A DNA stretch of 64,000 bases from Streptomyces sp. WAC08241 (GCA_007858575.1 CP042279.1:6355001-6419000), one strand, 5' to 3'; counted from the stretch's first letter, positions 38,927 to 49,835 are shown. Made by a program: numbers and translations. The notes: a model not told the origin generated them from the sequence alone.

Positions 38927-40208
38927 TCAGCGGTTCGACTCGACCGTGACCTTCTCGTCGTTCCTGATCTGCTCCACCAACTGCTTCACCTTCGGCATGT
39001 CCCACTTCAGGGACCCCTGCGGCGCGGAGCCCGCGATCGGCATGTTCATGGACCTGCCGTCGCCGCCGCTGATGCCCTTCATCGCGAAGAACATCGTGCC
39101 GAGGTCGTACAGCGACATGTCCTTGTCCACGATCAGCGTGTCCAGACCGGCGCCCAGCGTCGGGTACAGCGCGAACGGGTTGAGGATCGTGCCCGGCGTC
39201 GCCGCCTGGTTGGCCAGGGCGGAGAGGAACTTCTGCTGGTTCTTCGTCCGCGCGAGGTCCGACTCGGCGAACGCGTACCGGGTGCGGACGAAGGCCAGGG
39301 CCTGCTCACCGTTGAGGGTCTGCGTGCCCGCCTGGAAGTCCGCGCCGGACTTCTTGTCCTTGAAGCCCTTCTCGATGTTCAGCTCGACGCCGCCGAGCGC
39401 GTCCACGATGTTCGCGAAGCCGGCGAAGCCGATCTCCGCGTAGTGGTCGATGCGCAGCCCCGTGTTGTACTCCACGGTCCGCACGAGCAGCTCGGGGCCG
39501 TCCATCGCGTAGGCCGCGTTCAGCTTGGAGCCGCCGCGCGCCGCGTACTGCTTGCCCGACTCGGAGCCGACGAACGACGGGATCGTCACCCAGGAGTCGC
39601 GGGGCAGCGAGACCATCGTGTTCCCGCCGGAGCAGGCCGCGAGGATCATCATCGAGTCGGTCCGCTTGCCCTCGGCGGAACCGGTGTGCAGCTTCTTCTT
39701 CTCCTCGGCCGACATGCCCTCGCGGCTGTCGGAGCCGACGATCAGGTACGTGGTGCAGTCGTCCTCGGAGGGGCGCTCGATGACCTTGGAGAGGTCGACC
39801 TCGTTGCGCATCCGGGAGCTCGCCCAGGCGTACGTGCCGATGCCCCAGGCGGCGACGGCGACGACCAGGACGATCGAGCCGACCTTGATCCGCTTGCGCC
39901 AGTCCGGGGCGGGACCGGTGCCGGAGCCGCCGGGCCTCCCGGGCGTGTACTGCGGGGGATGCCGCCCCGGCCGTCACCGCCGCCGCCCTGGGCGCCGCCG
40001 TAGACCTGGCCCGTGTTGTAGCCGGAGTCGTAGCCGGTGCCCTGCGCCTGCGTGAAGCTCGGGTTGTGGTCCCGGCCGGGGCCCCGGTCGTAACGGGGCG
40101 GCTGCTGCGGGACCTGCGGGCGCTGCACGTGGCTCATCCTGCGGGGACCCTCGGGCTGGGGTTCGCGGGGCCGCGGCCGTATCCGCCGTCATCGGGCCAG
40201 TCATTCAT
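38927..40208 (-). CDS. LytR-CpsA-Psr (LCP) family protein 1
   Basis: Membrane phosphotransferase predicted to ligate wall polymers to peptidoglycan. ATG 40208 (MNDWPDDGGYGRG) begins a Gln/Gly/Pro-rich cytosolic tail of about 85 residues. Then KVGSIVLVVAVAAWGIGTYA is the membrane anchor. The LCP domain shows YLIVGSDSREGMSAEE, RTDSMMILAA, MVSLPRDSWVTIP, KLNAAYAMDGPELLVRTVE, IDHYAEIGFAGFANIVDALG and GEQALAFVRTRYAFAESDLA. These hold the Arg/Asp residues that bind pyrophosphate lipid. Breaks near 40140 and 39955. No C-terminal LytR_C domain. First of five LCP genes here. Confidence 0.93.
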
Positions 40209-40337
40209 GGGGACCAGTGTGCCGGGTAGGGGTTTCCCGCGACAGGGCGGGTGGAGGATCGGGGCGGTGCTGTTGCCAAGCTGATGCAAAGCGGACCGAA
40301 CGGGGGCGCCACGGAGGTCCGGCATAAGGTGGAGGGC

Positions 40338-40870
40338 ATGACAGATCAGGGCGACATCCCGGGCAAGCCCACCTCGGCCTCCCGCACCACCCTCAGCCAC
40401 ATCATGACCAGCCACGACACCAACCTCCTCGGCACGGTGCACGGCGGCGTGATCATGAAGCTGGTGGACGACGCGGCGGGCGCCGTCGCGGGCCGGCACT
40501 CGGGCGGCTTGGCCGTGACCGCCTCCATGGACGAGATGGTCTTCCTGGAGCCGGTCAGGGTCGGCGACCTGGTGCACGTGAAGGCCCAGGTCAACTGGAC
40601 GGGCCGGTCCTCCATGGAGGTCGGCGTCCGGGTCATGGCCGAGCGCTGGAACGAGTCCACGCCCGCCACCCAGGTCGGCTCGGCCTATCTGGTCTTCGCG
40701 GCCGTCGACGCGGAGGGCAAGCCCCGCCCGGTCCCGCAGGTCGTCCCGGAGACGGAGAAGGACAAGCGGCGCAACCAGGAGGCCCAGATCCGCTGCACCC
40801 ACCGCCTGGCCCGCCGCCAGGCGATCAAGGAGCTGAGGAACGGCGCGTGGCGGAGGGGTACGAGGACTGA
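40338..40870 (+). CDS. acyl-CoA thioesterase (hotdog fold)
   Basis: ATG 40338. The single hotdog domain has TTLSHIMTSHDTNLLGTVHG and GGVIMKLVDDAAGAVAGRHS with the catalytic Asp, then VTASMDEMVFLEPVRVGDLV and SSMEVGVRVMAE, as in YciA/ACOT-type thioesterases. The C-terminal helix is rich in Arg/Lys. A probable break near 40846 makes the end VAEGYED at 40870; otherwise the frame runs on into repetitive DNA. It hydrolyses acyl-CoA, chain length unknown. Confidence 0.9.
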
Positions 40871-40975
40871 GGGGTACGGGCCCGGCGCCCGGCGGCGGGC
40901 ACACCGACCGGTCCTCGGCCTACGTCCCGGCTCCGGTGACGAGCACGCCACCCCCGGCGTACGTCCCGCCCCCGG

Positions 40976-42442
40976 CTACGGACACACCACCCGGTCCCCG
41001 GTCACCGCCTCGAACGGCGTCTCCGGCTCCTCCGCCCGCACCGCCCGCACCCCTTGTAGTCCGCCCCCACGATCACCCGCAGCGTCCCGCCCCGGCCCGT
41101 CACCGCTTCGAGCCGCGCGCCCGGCAAGGCCGCCGCCAGGGACTTCGCCGAGCGGTCCCAGCGCGGGTCGTACTCCACGACCGTGTGCTCCCGCTCCGCC
41201 CCCGGCGCCGTCCTCGGGGTCCGGGTGGTGGCGAAGCCGGTGCCGCGCAGCGCGTCGTCGACCTTCCGGCCGAGGCCGTCCGTCCGGGTCCCGTTGTAGA
41301 CCTGCACCCGGATCGTGTCCGGCGCCACGTCCACCACGACGTCCTTCGGCGCCTTCGCCGAGGCCGCCGACGCCGCCGCCTTCTGCGGGGCGATCGGCCG
41401 GTCCTCCCGCAGCGCCTGGAAGAGCTGCTGCGCCTTCGCCGCGTCCCACTTCACCGTCGAGCCGATGCCCTTCACGGGGAAGCTCACGTCCCCGACCGGC
41501 ACGGACACGAACTCCGACGACGCGGGCGTGAAGCCGCGCATCGCCTTGGACAGCGACAGCATCTGGTCCGTGCCGAAGCCCTCGTCGGCCCGTACGGAGC
41601 TCAGCATGCTCGTGGCCACCGCCCGGAACCGCACCGGGTTGAACAGCACCCCGCCGCTCGTCACCTGCTCCACGAGCGCCGCCAGGAACTTCTGCTGCCG
41701 CTGCATCCGCCCGATGTCGGCGGCCCCGTCGACGTGCCGGGAGCGCACGTACTGGAGGGCCTGCCCGCCGTCCAGCTCGTGGGTGCCGGCGGCCAGGTCG
41801 AGCCCGGTGTACGCGTCCTTCAGCGGCTTCGGCGTACAGATCCGCACCCCGCCGACCGCGTCCACGGTCCGCATGAAGCTGGTGAAGTCGACCTCCAGGT
41901 AGTGGTCGATCTTGACGCCGGTCATCGACTCGACGGTCCGCACGGTCAGCGGGCCCGCCCTCCGCGTAGGCGGCGTTCAGCTTCACCGGGTGCGCGTGGT
42001 GCCTCTCGCCGCTGGTGAGGTCGGTGTGCTCGGGCATCTCGGCGTACGAGTCGCGGGCAGGCTCACCACGCTCGCCCGGTCCCGGTCCTGCGAGACGTGC
42101 ACCAGCATCACCGTGTCGGTGCAGTTGCAGGGCGCGCCGCCGAGCCGGTACTTCGCCCGCTCCTCCGGGGTGATCCGGTCCCGGCCGTCCGTGCCGACGA
42201 CGAGGACGTTCATCCCGTGCTCGGCCTGCGGCCGGTTCTTCATGTCCTTGAAGGGGTCGATCCGGGTGAGCCCGGTGTCCAGGCCGGTCATCAGGGCGTG
42301 TCCGACCCCGCCCGCCGCGAGGACCGTCACGGAGAGCGCCGTCGCCGTCCGCACCCCCACCGGGACTGCCTCCGCGGCCGGCGCGCCGGTACGCGGCGGG
42401 CGGCGGGCCGGGGACGGGGCGGGCGGGGCGGTGTGGGCACGG
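40976..42442 (-). CDS. LCP family protein 2 with LytR_C domain
   Basis: GTG 42442 with GGAGGT eight bases upstream reads VPTPPRPPRPRPAARR, a basic Pro-rich tail; after one added G near 42365 it enters VRTATALSVTVLAAGGVGHA, the membrane segment. The LCP core has MNVLVVGTDGRDRITPEERA, CTDTVMLVHVS, VSLPRDSYAEMP, KLNAAYAEGG, KIDHYLEVDFTSFMRTVDAV and LQYVRSRHVDGAADIGRMQR. The C-terminal LytR_C domain (VQVYNGTRTDGLGRKVDDAL) ends at 40976. Breaks near 42365, 42058, 41955 and 41055. Confidence 0.9.
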   Translation of the reverse strand, partial: PCPHRPARPVPGPPPAAYRRAGRGGSPGGGADGDGALRDGPRGGRGRTRPDDRPGHRAHPDRPLQGHEEPAAGRARDERPRRRHGRPGPDHPGGAGEVPARRRALQLHRHGDAGARLAGPGPGERGEPARDSYAEMPEHTDLTSGERHHAHPVKLNAAYAEGGPADRADRRVDDRRQDRPLPGGRLHQLHADRGRGRRGADLYAEAAEGRVHRARPGRRHPRAGRRAGPPVRALPARRRGRRHRADAAAAEVPGGARGAGDERRGAVQPGAVPGGGHEHAELRTGRRGLRHGPDAVAVQGDARLHARVVGVRVRAGRGRELPREGHRLDGEVGRGEGAAALPGAAGGPADRPAEGGGVGGLGEGAEGRRGGRGAGHDPGAGLQRDPDGRPRPEGRRRAARHRLRHHPDPEDGAGGGAGAHGRGVRPALGPLGEVPGGGLAGRAARSGDGPGRDAAGDRGGGLQGVRAVRAEEPETPFEAVTGDRVVCP

Positions 42443-42554
42443 ACGGACACCTCCGCGGGTGGGACAAGGGGCCGTGAGCACCGTAGGCCCATACGATCAG
42501 CGCAAGGGAGCGCCACCCGGGCGGCGCGCACCCGTGTCCCCCGTTCGCGGTAAC

Positions 42555-43631
42555 GTGGCGGGCGAAAACACCGTCTCCGTCTCGCGGGGACGCCTCCCCG
42601 CACCGCCGAGGAACCATGCTGCCCCCGTCTCCGTGATCATGCCGGTCCTCAACGAGGAGCGGCACCTGCGCAACTCCGTCCGCCACATCCTGGAGCAGGA
42701 GTACGACGGCGAGATGGAGGTGGTGATCGCGCTCGGCCCGTCCACGGACCGCACCGACGAGATCGCCGCCGAGCTCGTCCGCGAGGACCCCCGCGTCAAG
42801 ACCGTGCCCAACCCCACCGGCCGTACGCCCGCCGCCCTCAACGCGGCGATCGGGGCCTCCCGCCACCCGATCGTGGTGCGCGTCGACGGCCACGGCATGC
42901 TCTCCCCGAACTACATCGCCACCGCCGTGCGGCTCCTGGAGGAGACCGGCGCGCAGAACGTCGGCGGCATCATGCACGCCGAGGGCGAGAACGCCTGGGA
43001 GGACGCGGTCGCCGCCGCGATGACCTCGAAGATCGGCGTCGGCAACGCCGCCTTCCACACGGGCGGCGAGGCGGGCCCCGCCGAGACCGTGTACCTGGGC
43101 GTCTTCCGGCGCGAGGCCCTGGAGCGACAGGGCGGCTACAACGTCGAGTTCATCCGCGCCCAGGACTGGGAGCTGAACTTCCGGATCCGCGAGGCGGGCG
43201 GCCTGATCTGGTTCTCGCCGGAGCTGCGCGTCCAGTACCGCCCCCGGCCCTCGGTGAAGGCCCTCGCCAAGCAGTACAAGGACTACGGGCGTTGGCGCCA
43301 CGTGGTGGCCCGCTACCACCAGGGCTCCATCAACCTGCGCTACCTGGCCCCGCCGACCGCCGTCTGCGCCATCGCCGCCGGCGTGGTCCTGGGCGCCCTC
43401 GTCACCCCGCTCGGCTTCGTGGTCCCGGCCGGCTACCTCGCCGCGATCACCGCCGGCTCGGTCCCGGCGGGCAGGGGCCTCCCCTCAAGGCCCGCCTCCG
43501 GATCCCGGTCGCCCTCGCCACCATGCACATGTCCTGGGGGTACGGCTTCCTCACCAGCCCCGCTCCCTCGCGAAGAAGGTCATCGCGAGCCGCCGCCCGG
43601 CGGTGACGGCGGGGAGACGGAGACGGTCTGA
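42555..43631 (+). CDS. family 2 glycosyltransferase, membrane-associated
   Basis: GTG 42555 reads VAGENTVSVSRGRLPAPPRN. The GT-A domain has VSVIMPVLNEERHLRNSVRH, ALGPSTDRTDEIAAELV, NPTGRTPAALNAAI, VVRVDGHGMLSPNYIATAV (DxD-like) and AQDWELNFRIREAGG. C-terminal membrane segments include AVCAIAAGVVLGALVTPLGF and RIPVALATMHMSWGYGFLTS. Breaks near 43483, 43562 and 43600. About 360 residues. Lies within the LCP cluster and probably builds a wall glycan or glycolipid. Divergent from LCP 2, with a terminator behind it. Confidence 0.9.
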   Translation: MAGENTVSVSRGRLPAPPRNHAAPVSVIMPVLNEERHLRNSVRHILEQEYDGEMEVVIALGPSTDRTDEIAAELVREDPRVKTVPNPTGRTPAALNAAIGASRHPIVVRVDGHGMLSPNYIATAVRLLEETGAQNVGGIMHAEGENAWEDAVAAAMTSKIGVGNAAFHTGGEAGPAETVYLGVFRREALERQGGYNVEFIRAQDWELNFRIREAGGLIWFSPELRVQYRPRPSVKALAKQYKDYGRWRHVVARYHQGSINLRYLAPPTAVCAIAAGVVLGALVTPLGFVVPAGYLAAITAGSVPAGRGLPSRPASGSRSPSPPCTCPGGTASSPAPLPREEGHREPPPGGDGGETETV

Positions 43632-43646
43632 CGACCGCGACCGCGT

Positions 43647-43691
43647 CACGGCGACGGCCGGGCCCTTCTCCGGGGCCCGGCCGTCGCCGTG
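43647..43691. terminator. strong bidirectional terminator
   Basis: CACGGCGACGGCCGGGCCC pairs with GGGCCCGGCCGTCGCCGTG around a 5-to-7-base loop between the convergent glycosyltransferase and LCP 3 genes. Confidence 0.88.
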
Positions 43692-43713
43692 TGCGGGGAG
43701 GGAGGGGAGCGGG

Positions 43714-45463
43714 TCAGCTCTTCCCGTCCCACTTGTAGACGGAGTAGATGTCCATGCAGTCCGCCTTGTCGTCGGCGCCCTCGGGCAGGTCGCCCGCGGT
43801 GTGCGTCGGCCTCTTGTAGACCGTGCCCTCGCGCCAGTCGGAGCCGACGATGAGCTTGATGCCCTCGGCCCTGGCGTCGATCCGGACCGCCGAGTCGGGC
43901 AGTCCGAGGGCCTTGGCCACCGACTGGGCGTTCGCCTTGCCCTGCTCGCCGTCGCCCTTGGGGTAGACAACCACGGTGTCCTTGCGGGGCCGCCCTCCGT
44001 GGAGGACTCAGCCTGCGTGAAGCCCTTGGCCCGGAGGGTCTCGGCCAGGGCGCGGGCGCGGCCCTGGACGGCCGCCTCGCCGTTGCCGTCGGTGCCGTTG
44101 ACGATCGTCACGCCGAAGGACCCGGGGGCGTCGGCGGGCGTCGTCGGCTTCGCGGAGGCCGTCGGCTTCGGCTTGGCGCCGGCCTTGTCGCCGTTCTTGT
44201 CGAAGGCGATGTCGTCCCGGAGCATCGTCCACATCTTGTCGGCGGACGACGGGACGAGCTGGAGCCACTCGTTGGGCCGCTGCGGGTAGGCGACGGTCGG
44301 GACCGTCGCCGTGGTCAGGCGGTCGAGCTTGACGTTCTTGAGCTGCATCGACAGGTCGAAGAGCTTCTTCACGCTCTTGATCTCGTCGGAGACCTGGAGG
44401 GCCCGCGTGGCGGTGTCGGCCAGGCCCATCAGACGGCCGGTGTCGGTCCAGGCGTTCTGGCTCTGGAGCTTCTTCATCATGCCGTTCATGTACATGTGCT
44501 GGGCCTTGGCGCGGTTCTGGTCGCTGCCGAACGCGTGCCGGGTGCGCAGCCACTGGAGGGCCTGCTCGCCCTGGACCTCGGAGGTGCCCTCCTTCAGCTT
44601 CAGGCCGGACCCGCCCTTCACGACCGCGTTCGACTTGTCCCACACGCCGGTCTTCACGCAGACCGGGACGCCGCCGACCTCGTCGGCCATCGCCACGACA
44701 CCGGCGAAGTCGACCATCATCCAGTGGTCGATGTAGACCCCGGTGAGGTTCTCCCAGGTGGTGAGGGTGCAGCCGGGGCCGCCGCGCTGGAGGCTCTCGT
44801 TGATCGGCCGGTTGGTCGTGGCCTTGTAGGTCGTGCCGTCCTTGTCCTTGCACTCGGGGATCGGGACGACCGTGTCGCGCGGGACGGAGACGATCGAGGC
44901 GTTCTCCCGGTCCGCCGAGATGTGCAGCAGCATCTGCACGTCGGCCAGGGGCTTGCGGTCCCTGTCGTTCTTGCCGCCGCCCAGGGCGACGTTCTTCTCG
45001 TTGGCCCGGTCGTCCGAGCCGATCATGAGGATGTTCAGCGGTGTCGCCCAGCGCGTTCGGCGCGGCCTTCTTCACGCCGCTGTTGCCGCCCGCGCGGCTG
45101 CCGCCGCGGATGTTGCCGTTGAGGTGCTCGTAGTACAGGTATCCGGCGCCGGCCGTCCCGAGTATGAGCACCGCCAGGGTGATCGCCACCCAGCGCAGCG
45201 CCTTCCGCTTGCCGGCCTTCTTGCCCGTGCCCTTCTTCCCGGCGCCCTTGGGGAGCCGGCGCGAGCTGCCGCGGCGGGAGCCGCTACGCGCGTCACCGCC
45301 CGCCGCTCCGCGCCGCCGCTCCGCACGGGTCGTCCCGTCGGGGACCCGGCCTCCCCGGCGGCGCCGGTCTCGGCGCCGGTCGCCTCGCCGGCCCCGTGCA
45401 GGTCGTCGTCCCAGCCCAGTTCACGGGCGCGCGGGACGTTCCCCGCGTTCCCTCCCCGTGCAC
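43714..45463 (-). CDS. LCP family protein 3 with LytR_C domain
   Basis: Probable GTG 45463 (alternative 45478). The cytosolic tail of about 95 residues contains LGWDDDLHGAGEATGAETG and Lys/Gly-rich KGAGKKGTGKKAGKRKALRW, then membrane segment VAITLAVLILGTAGAGYLYY. LCP core: LNILMIGSDDRANEKN, VQMLLHISADRENASIVSVP with PRDT, PINESLQRGGPGCTL, IDHWMMVDFAGVVAMADEVG and LQWLRTRHAFGSDQNRAKAQ. LytR_C: FGVTIVNGTDGNGEAAVQGR, ending YSVYKWDGKS. Breaks near 45430, 45330, 45280, 45040 and 43995. Substrate-binding Arg residues are present. Confidence 0.9.
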
Positions 45464-45527
45464 GCTGTTCTGTCCCACCCCAGGTCCCTCGTGGATCAGG
45501 AGTGCGCCGGGACCCGGTGTTTCCGGG

Positions 45528-47316
45528 TCACTTGGCGCACACCTGCTTGTCGGCTTCTACCTTCTCGACGTCCGGCGCCTTTGCCGGACCGGTGACGGGC
45601 ACCCCGCGCCCTTGAAGTCGGCGCCGAGGACGAGCGTCATGGGCTCGCGCTCCCCGGCGTCCTGCGTGCCCGGCTGGAGAGCCGTGGCGGGCAGGCCCAT
45701 CAGGTCCGCGAGCTTGCGGGCCTGATCGGCCTGGTTCGGTGCGTAGGTGAGCGTGGTCTTCGCCGCCTTCTCGGGGGCGTTGCTCTTGTTGGTCGAGCGG
45801 GGCACGCCCTGCTCGTTCTGGAGCCAGAGCAGGGTCGCCTGGGCGGCCCCTGGACGCCGCTGCCGTTGTAGACGTCGACGCGCACGTCGGCGGCCTGGGC
45901 CCGGGGCCCTGGAGGAGCTTCGCCTGGGCCTGCGCCTGGGCGTTCTTGGCGTCCTGCTGCTTCTTCTTCACCTCGGTGAAGGAGACGTCGTTCTGGATCA
46001 TGCCGAAGACCTGCGGGGCCTTGACGGGGTCGAGGACCACCGTCGCCCTCCTGGCCGGCGGCTCGTCCGGATTGTCGATCACCGGGACGGTCATGAAGCT
46101 GATGTTCTTCAGGTCGACCTTGCCGATCTCCTTGGCCAGGGAGGTCAGCTTCAGGGCGCTCCCTATCCCCTTGTCCACGGTGAGCGCCTCGGTCGCCGCG
46201 TTCGCGACCGAGAGCAACTGCGTCGGGCTGTCCAGGGTGTCTTCCTTCAACTGGCGCATCATCGACGCGAGGAACTGCTGCTGCATCTTGATGCGGTCGA
46301 GGTCGCTCTGGTTGCCGAGGCCGTGGCGGTTGCGCAGGAACGCGAGCGCCTGCTCGCCCTGGATCCGGTGCTCGCCCGCCGACAGGTCGAGCTTGGAGTA
46401 GTTCATGTCCCGGATGGGCTTGGTCAGACAGACCTCCACGCCGCCGACGGCCGCCGACAGCGTCTTGACGGCGTTGAAGTCGACCATCATGAAGTGGTTG
46501 ATCCCTATGCCGGTCATCTCCTTGACCGTGCGCATCGTGCAGCCGGGGTCACGGCCGTTCACGCCGAACGACTCGTTGAACTTGGTCTTCCCGACCGAGC
46601 CGGGGATGACCTTGGTCGACCCGTCGGGCTGCTTCGTGGGGCAGTCCGGGATCTCGGTCTTGAGGTCCCGGGGATGCTCAGCGCCGTCGCGTTGGTCCGG
46701 TCCTCGGACACGTGGATGAGGAACGTGGTGTCGGCGTGCCCGGTGACGTTGCTCTTGTTCCCGTAGCTCTCGTTCCCCTCACCGGTCCGCACGTCGTTGC
46801 CGATGATCAGGATGTTGAGCGGGCCGTCCATGCCGGGCGCGCCGACGGCGGCGTCGCCGACGTCCACCGTGCCGATGTTGCCGTTGAGCTTGTCGTAGAT
46901 CAGGTACGCGCCGGTGGCGCCGGCCACCAGGACGACGGCCATCGTGCCGCCGGTCCACAGCAGGACCTTCTTCTTGCGGGAGGCGCCCTGTTTGGGCCTG
47001 CGGCGGCTCGTGGACGTCTGGCGGCCGCCCCGGCTCTGCTCGGGGACCCGGCGCCGGCGCTGGCCGGGGACGGGCGCCTCGGCGGCGTCCCGCTCCGGGG
47101 ACCCGGCCGCGGCGTCCCGCTTCGGGGATCCGGAGGCGGCGCCTCTTCCGGAGGCCCCGGTCGCGGCGGAGGCGGACGAACCGCGGGTGGGGACGGAACC
47201 GCCGGCTGCTCAGCGGAGCGGTCCAGTCGCAGTTCGTAGTTGCCCGTCTGCGGGTTGAGCACCCACTGGTCGGCGGGGTCGATCTCGTCCGCCCGTCCAC
47301 GGCTGTGCGCGTCCAC
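45528..47316 (-). CDS. LCP family protein 4 with LytR_C domain
   Basis: GTG 47316 reads VDAHSRGRADEIDPADQWVL, followed by NPQTGNYELRLDRSAEQ, a tail motif shared by several actinomycete LCP proteins. A long Pro/Arg-rich stretch leads to RKKKVLLWTGGTMAVVLVAG, the anchor. LCP core: LNILIIGNDVRTGEGNESYG, HADTTFLIHVSEDRTNATAL, FNESFGVNGRDPGCTMRTV, INHFMMVDFNAVKTLSAAVG and LAFLRNRHGLGNQSDLDRIK. LytR_C near RVDVYNGSGVQG. It ends KVEADKQVCAK. Breaks near 47190, 47130, 46675, 45908, 45850 and 45600. Confidence 0.9.
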
Positions 47317-47551
47317 GGTTACTCGAGTCCTCCGTCGGTGCCACGCGGGGCGCCCTCCCCACGGGGCGCCGCTCTCTCGGTCGTTCGATCCCTGGTGAGG
47401 TGTGACGACCACGTGGTCGGGGTACACCGGATCGGGTCACAGTATCCGCCCAGTTCAGCGCGGAGCGACGCCCGTGACAAATTCCACGCCCCTTACAACC
47501 GGGCAATGCGCCCAAACCACACCGCTCCCTTCCCTCCCCTTGGGGCGCCCT

Positions 47552-48829
47552 TTACCCACCCTTCCCACGGCCCGCGCCCCGTCCCCCGGCACGCCTCCGG
47601 TCAGAGCACGCCCCTTCCGCCGCGCTCCGTCCGGTGAACGTCGGCGTCGGCGCGGGGCTCGGCGGGGCCTCCGCGTCGTCGGGCTTGCGGTCCTCGTCCT
47701 TCTCCCCGGGCTCCACCACCACGGGCCGGTCCTCCCGCAGTTGCCGGAAGAGCTGGCTCGCGGCGGGCTGCACCAGTTCGTCCCGGTTCGCGTTGTACGT
47801 GTACGGGCGGCGGGGACCGTGAGGAACTGCACCCGCTCGGTCGGGATCGCCCGCATCGAGCGCGCCAGGTCGTACAGGTCCCGCAGCGAGTCGAGCCCCG
47901 CGTCGGTCGTGATCGACCTGGTGGCCGCGTCCAGGACCGGATAGAGCCTGGCCGGGTTCAGCAGGACCCCGTTGCTCTGCACCTTGTTGACGAGCGCGCC
48001 GAGGAACTGCTGCTGCCGGTCCATGCGTTCGGTGTCGCTGCCGTTGCCGAGCGACTTCCGGGCGCGTACGAAACCGAGGGCCTGCTCCCCGTGGAGCGTC
48101 TGGCGCCCCGCCGGCAGCTTCAGGTGCGCGTCGGCGTCGTCCACGGGCTCCTTGAGGCAGACCTCCACCCCGTCCACGGCGTCCACCATCTTCTTGAAGC
48201 CCTGGAAGTCGATCACCATGTGGTGGTCGACCCGCGTCCCGGTCAGCTTCTCGACGGTACGGATCGTGCACGCCGTGCCGCCGACCTCGAAGGCCAGGTT
48301 GAACTGCTCGAACTGTTCCCGGGTGCGGGACCCGTCGGGCTTGCGGCAGCTCGGGACCGTCACCATCAGGTCGCGGGGAGGGAGACGGCGGTCGCGCTCC
48401 CCTTCCCCGCCGCGAGGTGCAGCAGGATCACCGTGTCCGAGCGCTGGGTGCCCTTGTCCCTGCCGTACCGCTCGTTCCCCTCGCCGGACCGCGTGTCCGA
48501 GCCGATGAGCAGGATGTTCCGGGCGGCCGACGCACTCGCGGGCGGCCGCTCCTTCTCGTACCTGCGCAGCTCGTCGGCGGCGGTGGTGTCCGTGGTGATG
48601 TTGCCGTCGAGCTTGCGGTAGAACCACTAGCCCGCCCCGGCCGCGCCGAGGACGACGACCGAGACGCCGAGCGCCGTCCAGCGCAGCCAGTGGCGGCGGG
48701 CTTCCCGGGACCGCCGTCCTCCGCCCCTCCGGGGCGCCGGCCGTCGCGTCCCCGGCCCCGCGTCCCCGGCCGCCCCGTCCTCGGGCGCCGGGGGTCCGGT
48801 TCGGCGGGCGTGCCTGCGCGGTCCGTCAC
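47552..48829 (-). CDS. LCP family protein 5, in-frame TAG in the membrane-anchor region
   Basis: GTG 48829 reads VTDRAGTPAEPDPRRPRTGR. After breaks the anchor is RWTALGVSVVVLGAAGAG, immediately followed by TAG (48629-48627) and then WFYRKLDGNITTDTTAADEL. A Trp (TGG) is expected, so this is a G-to-A change or error. LCP core: NILLIGSDTRSGEGNERYGR, SDTVILLHLAAGKGSATAVS, DHHMVIDFQGFKKMVDAVDG and LGFVRARKSLGNGSDTERMD. No LytR_C domain was seen. The end is uncertain: 47552 as read, or about 47601 after one repair. Further breaks near 48700, 48382 and 47812. Confidence 0.82.
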
Positions 48830-49030
48830 GTCTGCGTTCCGTCCTTCGTGGCGTCGGCGGCGCGCCGGACGGCCGCCGGCCGTGGAGGGAGCCGGCCGGG
48901 TCCGACGCGTGGTGGTGCGGAAGGAGACGACTCCCCGGCCGATCATCCACCGGACCGGGCGCCCGAACCCGGGGACCCGGCCCGTCGCTGGGCCGAACGG
49001 GTGCGGTTCCACCGGGTCGCACGACGACGA

Positions 49031-49097
49031 AGGTCACACGGCGGTCAGGCTCACACGGCGGTCAGGCTCACAGAGCGGTGAGGCTCACAGGGCGGTG
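49031..49097. repeat. 17-bp tandem repeat, four copies
   Basis: Units start at 49031 (16 bp), 49047, 49064 and 49081 and differ at one or two bases. The last unit overlaps the end of the TIGR03089-like gene, covering its stop codon. Confidence 0.85.
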
Positions 49098-49835
49098 TCC
49101 GTCACCCGCTCGCTCTCCACCCGCTTCTCGAACGCCTCCGGCGCGAGCCGGTCCAGGTTCCGGCACAGGACCACCGAACCGCCGGCGGCGAGCGGCGCGT
49201 ACAGACCGGTCGAGACACCGGTCCAGTCGCCGTAGCCGAGCCCGGAGAGCAGCCGGGACCCGGGGCGAGGCCGAGCGCCGCCGCGTCCACGCGGGCCTGC
49301 TCGACGAGCTGGACGCCACTGCGTTCCGTACCGTCGACGACCAGGGCGGGAGCGTCCGGATCGACCGGTACGAACGGGGCGAACCGGTCGCCCTGGCTCG
49401 GCACCTCGACCGCGTAGTCCGCGTAACCGGCGGGCGCGGCGGGGAAGCGGCGGCCCAGCGGCGCCAGCGAGAGCGCGATCCGCTCCCCGGAGCAGGCGAG
49501 CCCCGCTTCGAGCGTCTCCGGGCCCGCGACCACGACGTCCGCGCCGGCCGGGTCGCCGCCGAGCTCGACGGTCACGCCCACCGAGGAGCAGGCGAGCAGC
49601 CAGACGGCGCTCTGCCAGTGCGCGGGCAGCAGCAGCGCGACCCGGTCGCCGGGTCCGGCGGACAGCTCGCCCTGGATCAGGTTCGCCGTCTTGGCCACCC
49701 AATTGGCGAAGGTGGCGACGGACAATTCCACCCGTTCACCGGTGGCGTCGTCGTAGAAGGTGACCAAGGGCGGGCGGGGTCCGCGGCGAGCGCGGATCGC
49801 AGCAGGTCGGCGGGGGTGCGGTCGCTGGCGTTCAC
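49085..49835 (-). CDS. TIGR03089-like protein (short AMP-ligase-related)
   Basis: GTG 49835 reads VNASDRTPADLLRSALAADP. After a break near 49775 it continues LVTFYDDATGERVELSVATF, NWVAKTANLIQGEL, RVALLLPAHWQSAVWLLACS, and after a break near 49262 LSGLGYGDWTGVSTGLYAPL and AGGSVVLCRNLDRLAPEAFE. The start resembles the N-terminal part of AMP-binding acyl-CoA ligases, but the protein, about 250 residues, lacks the P-loop and C-terminal lid, matching the TIGR03089 group. No catalytic role is known to me. Possibly cotranscribed with LCP 5 downstream. Confidence 0.78.
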
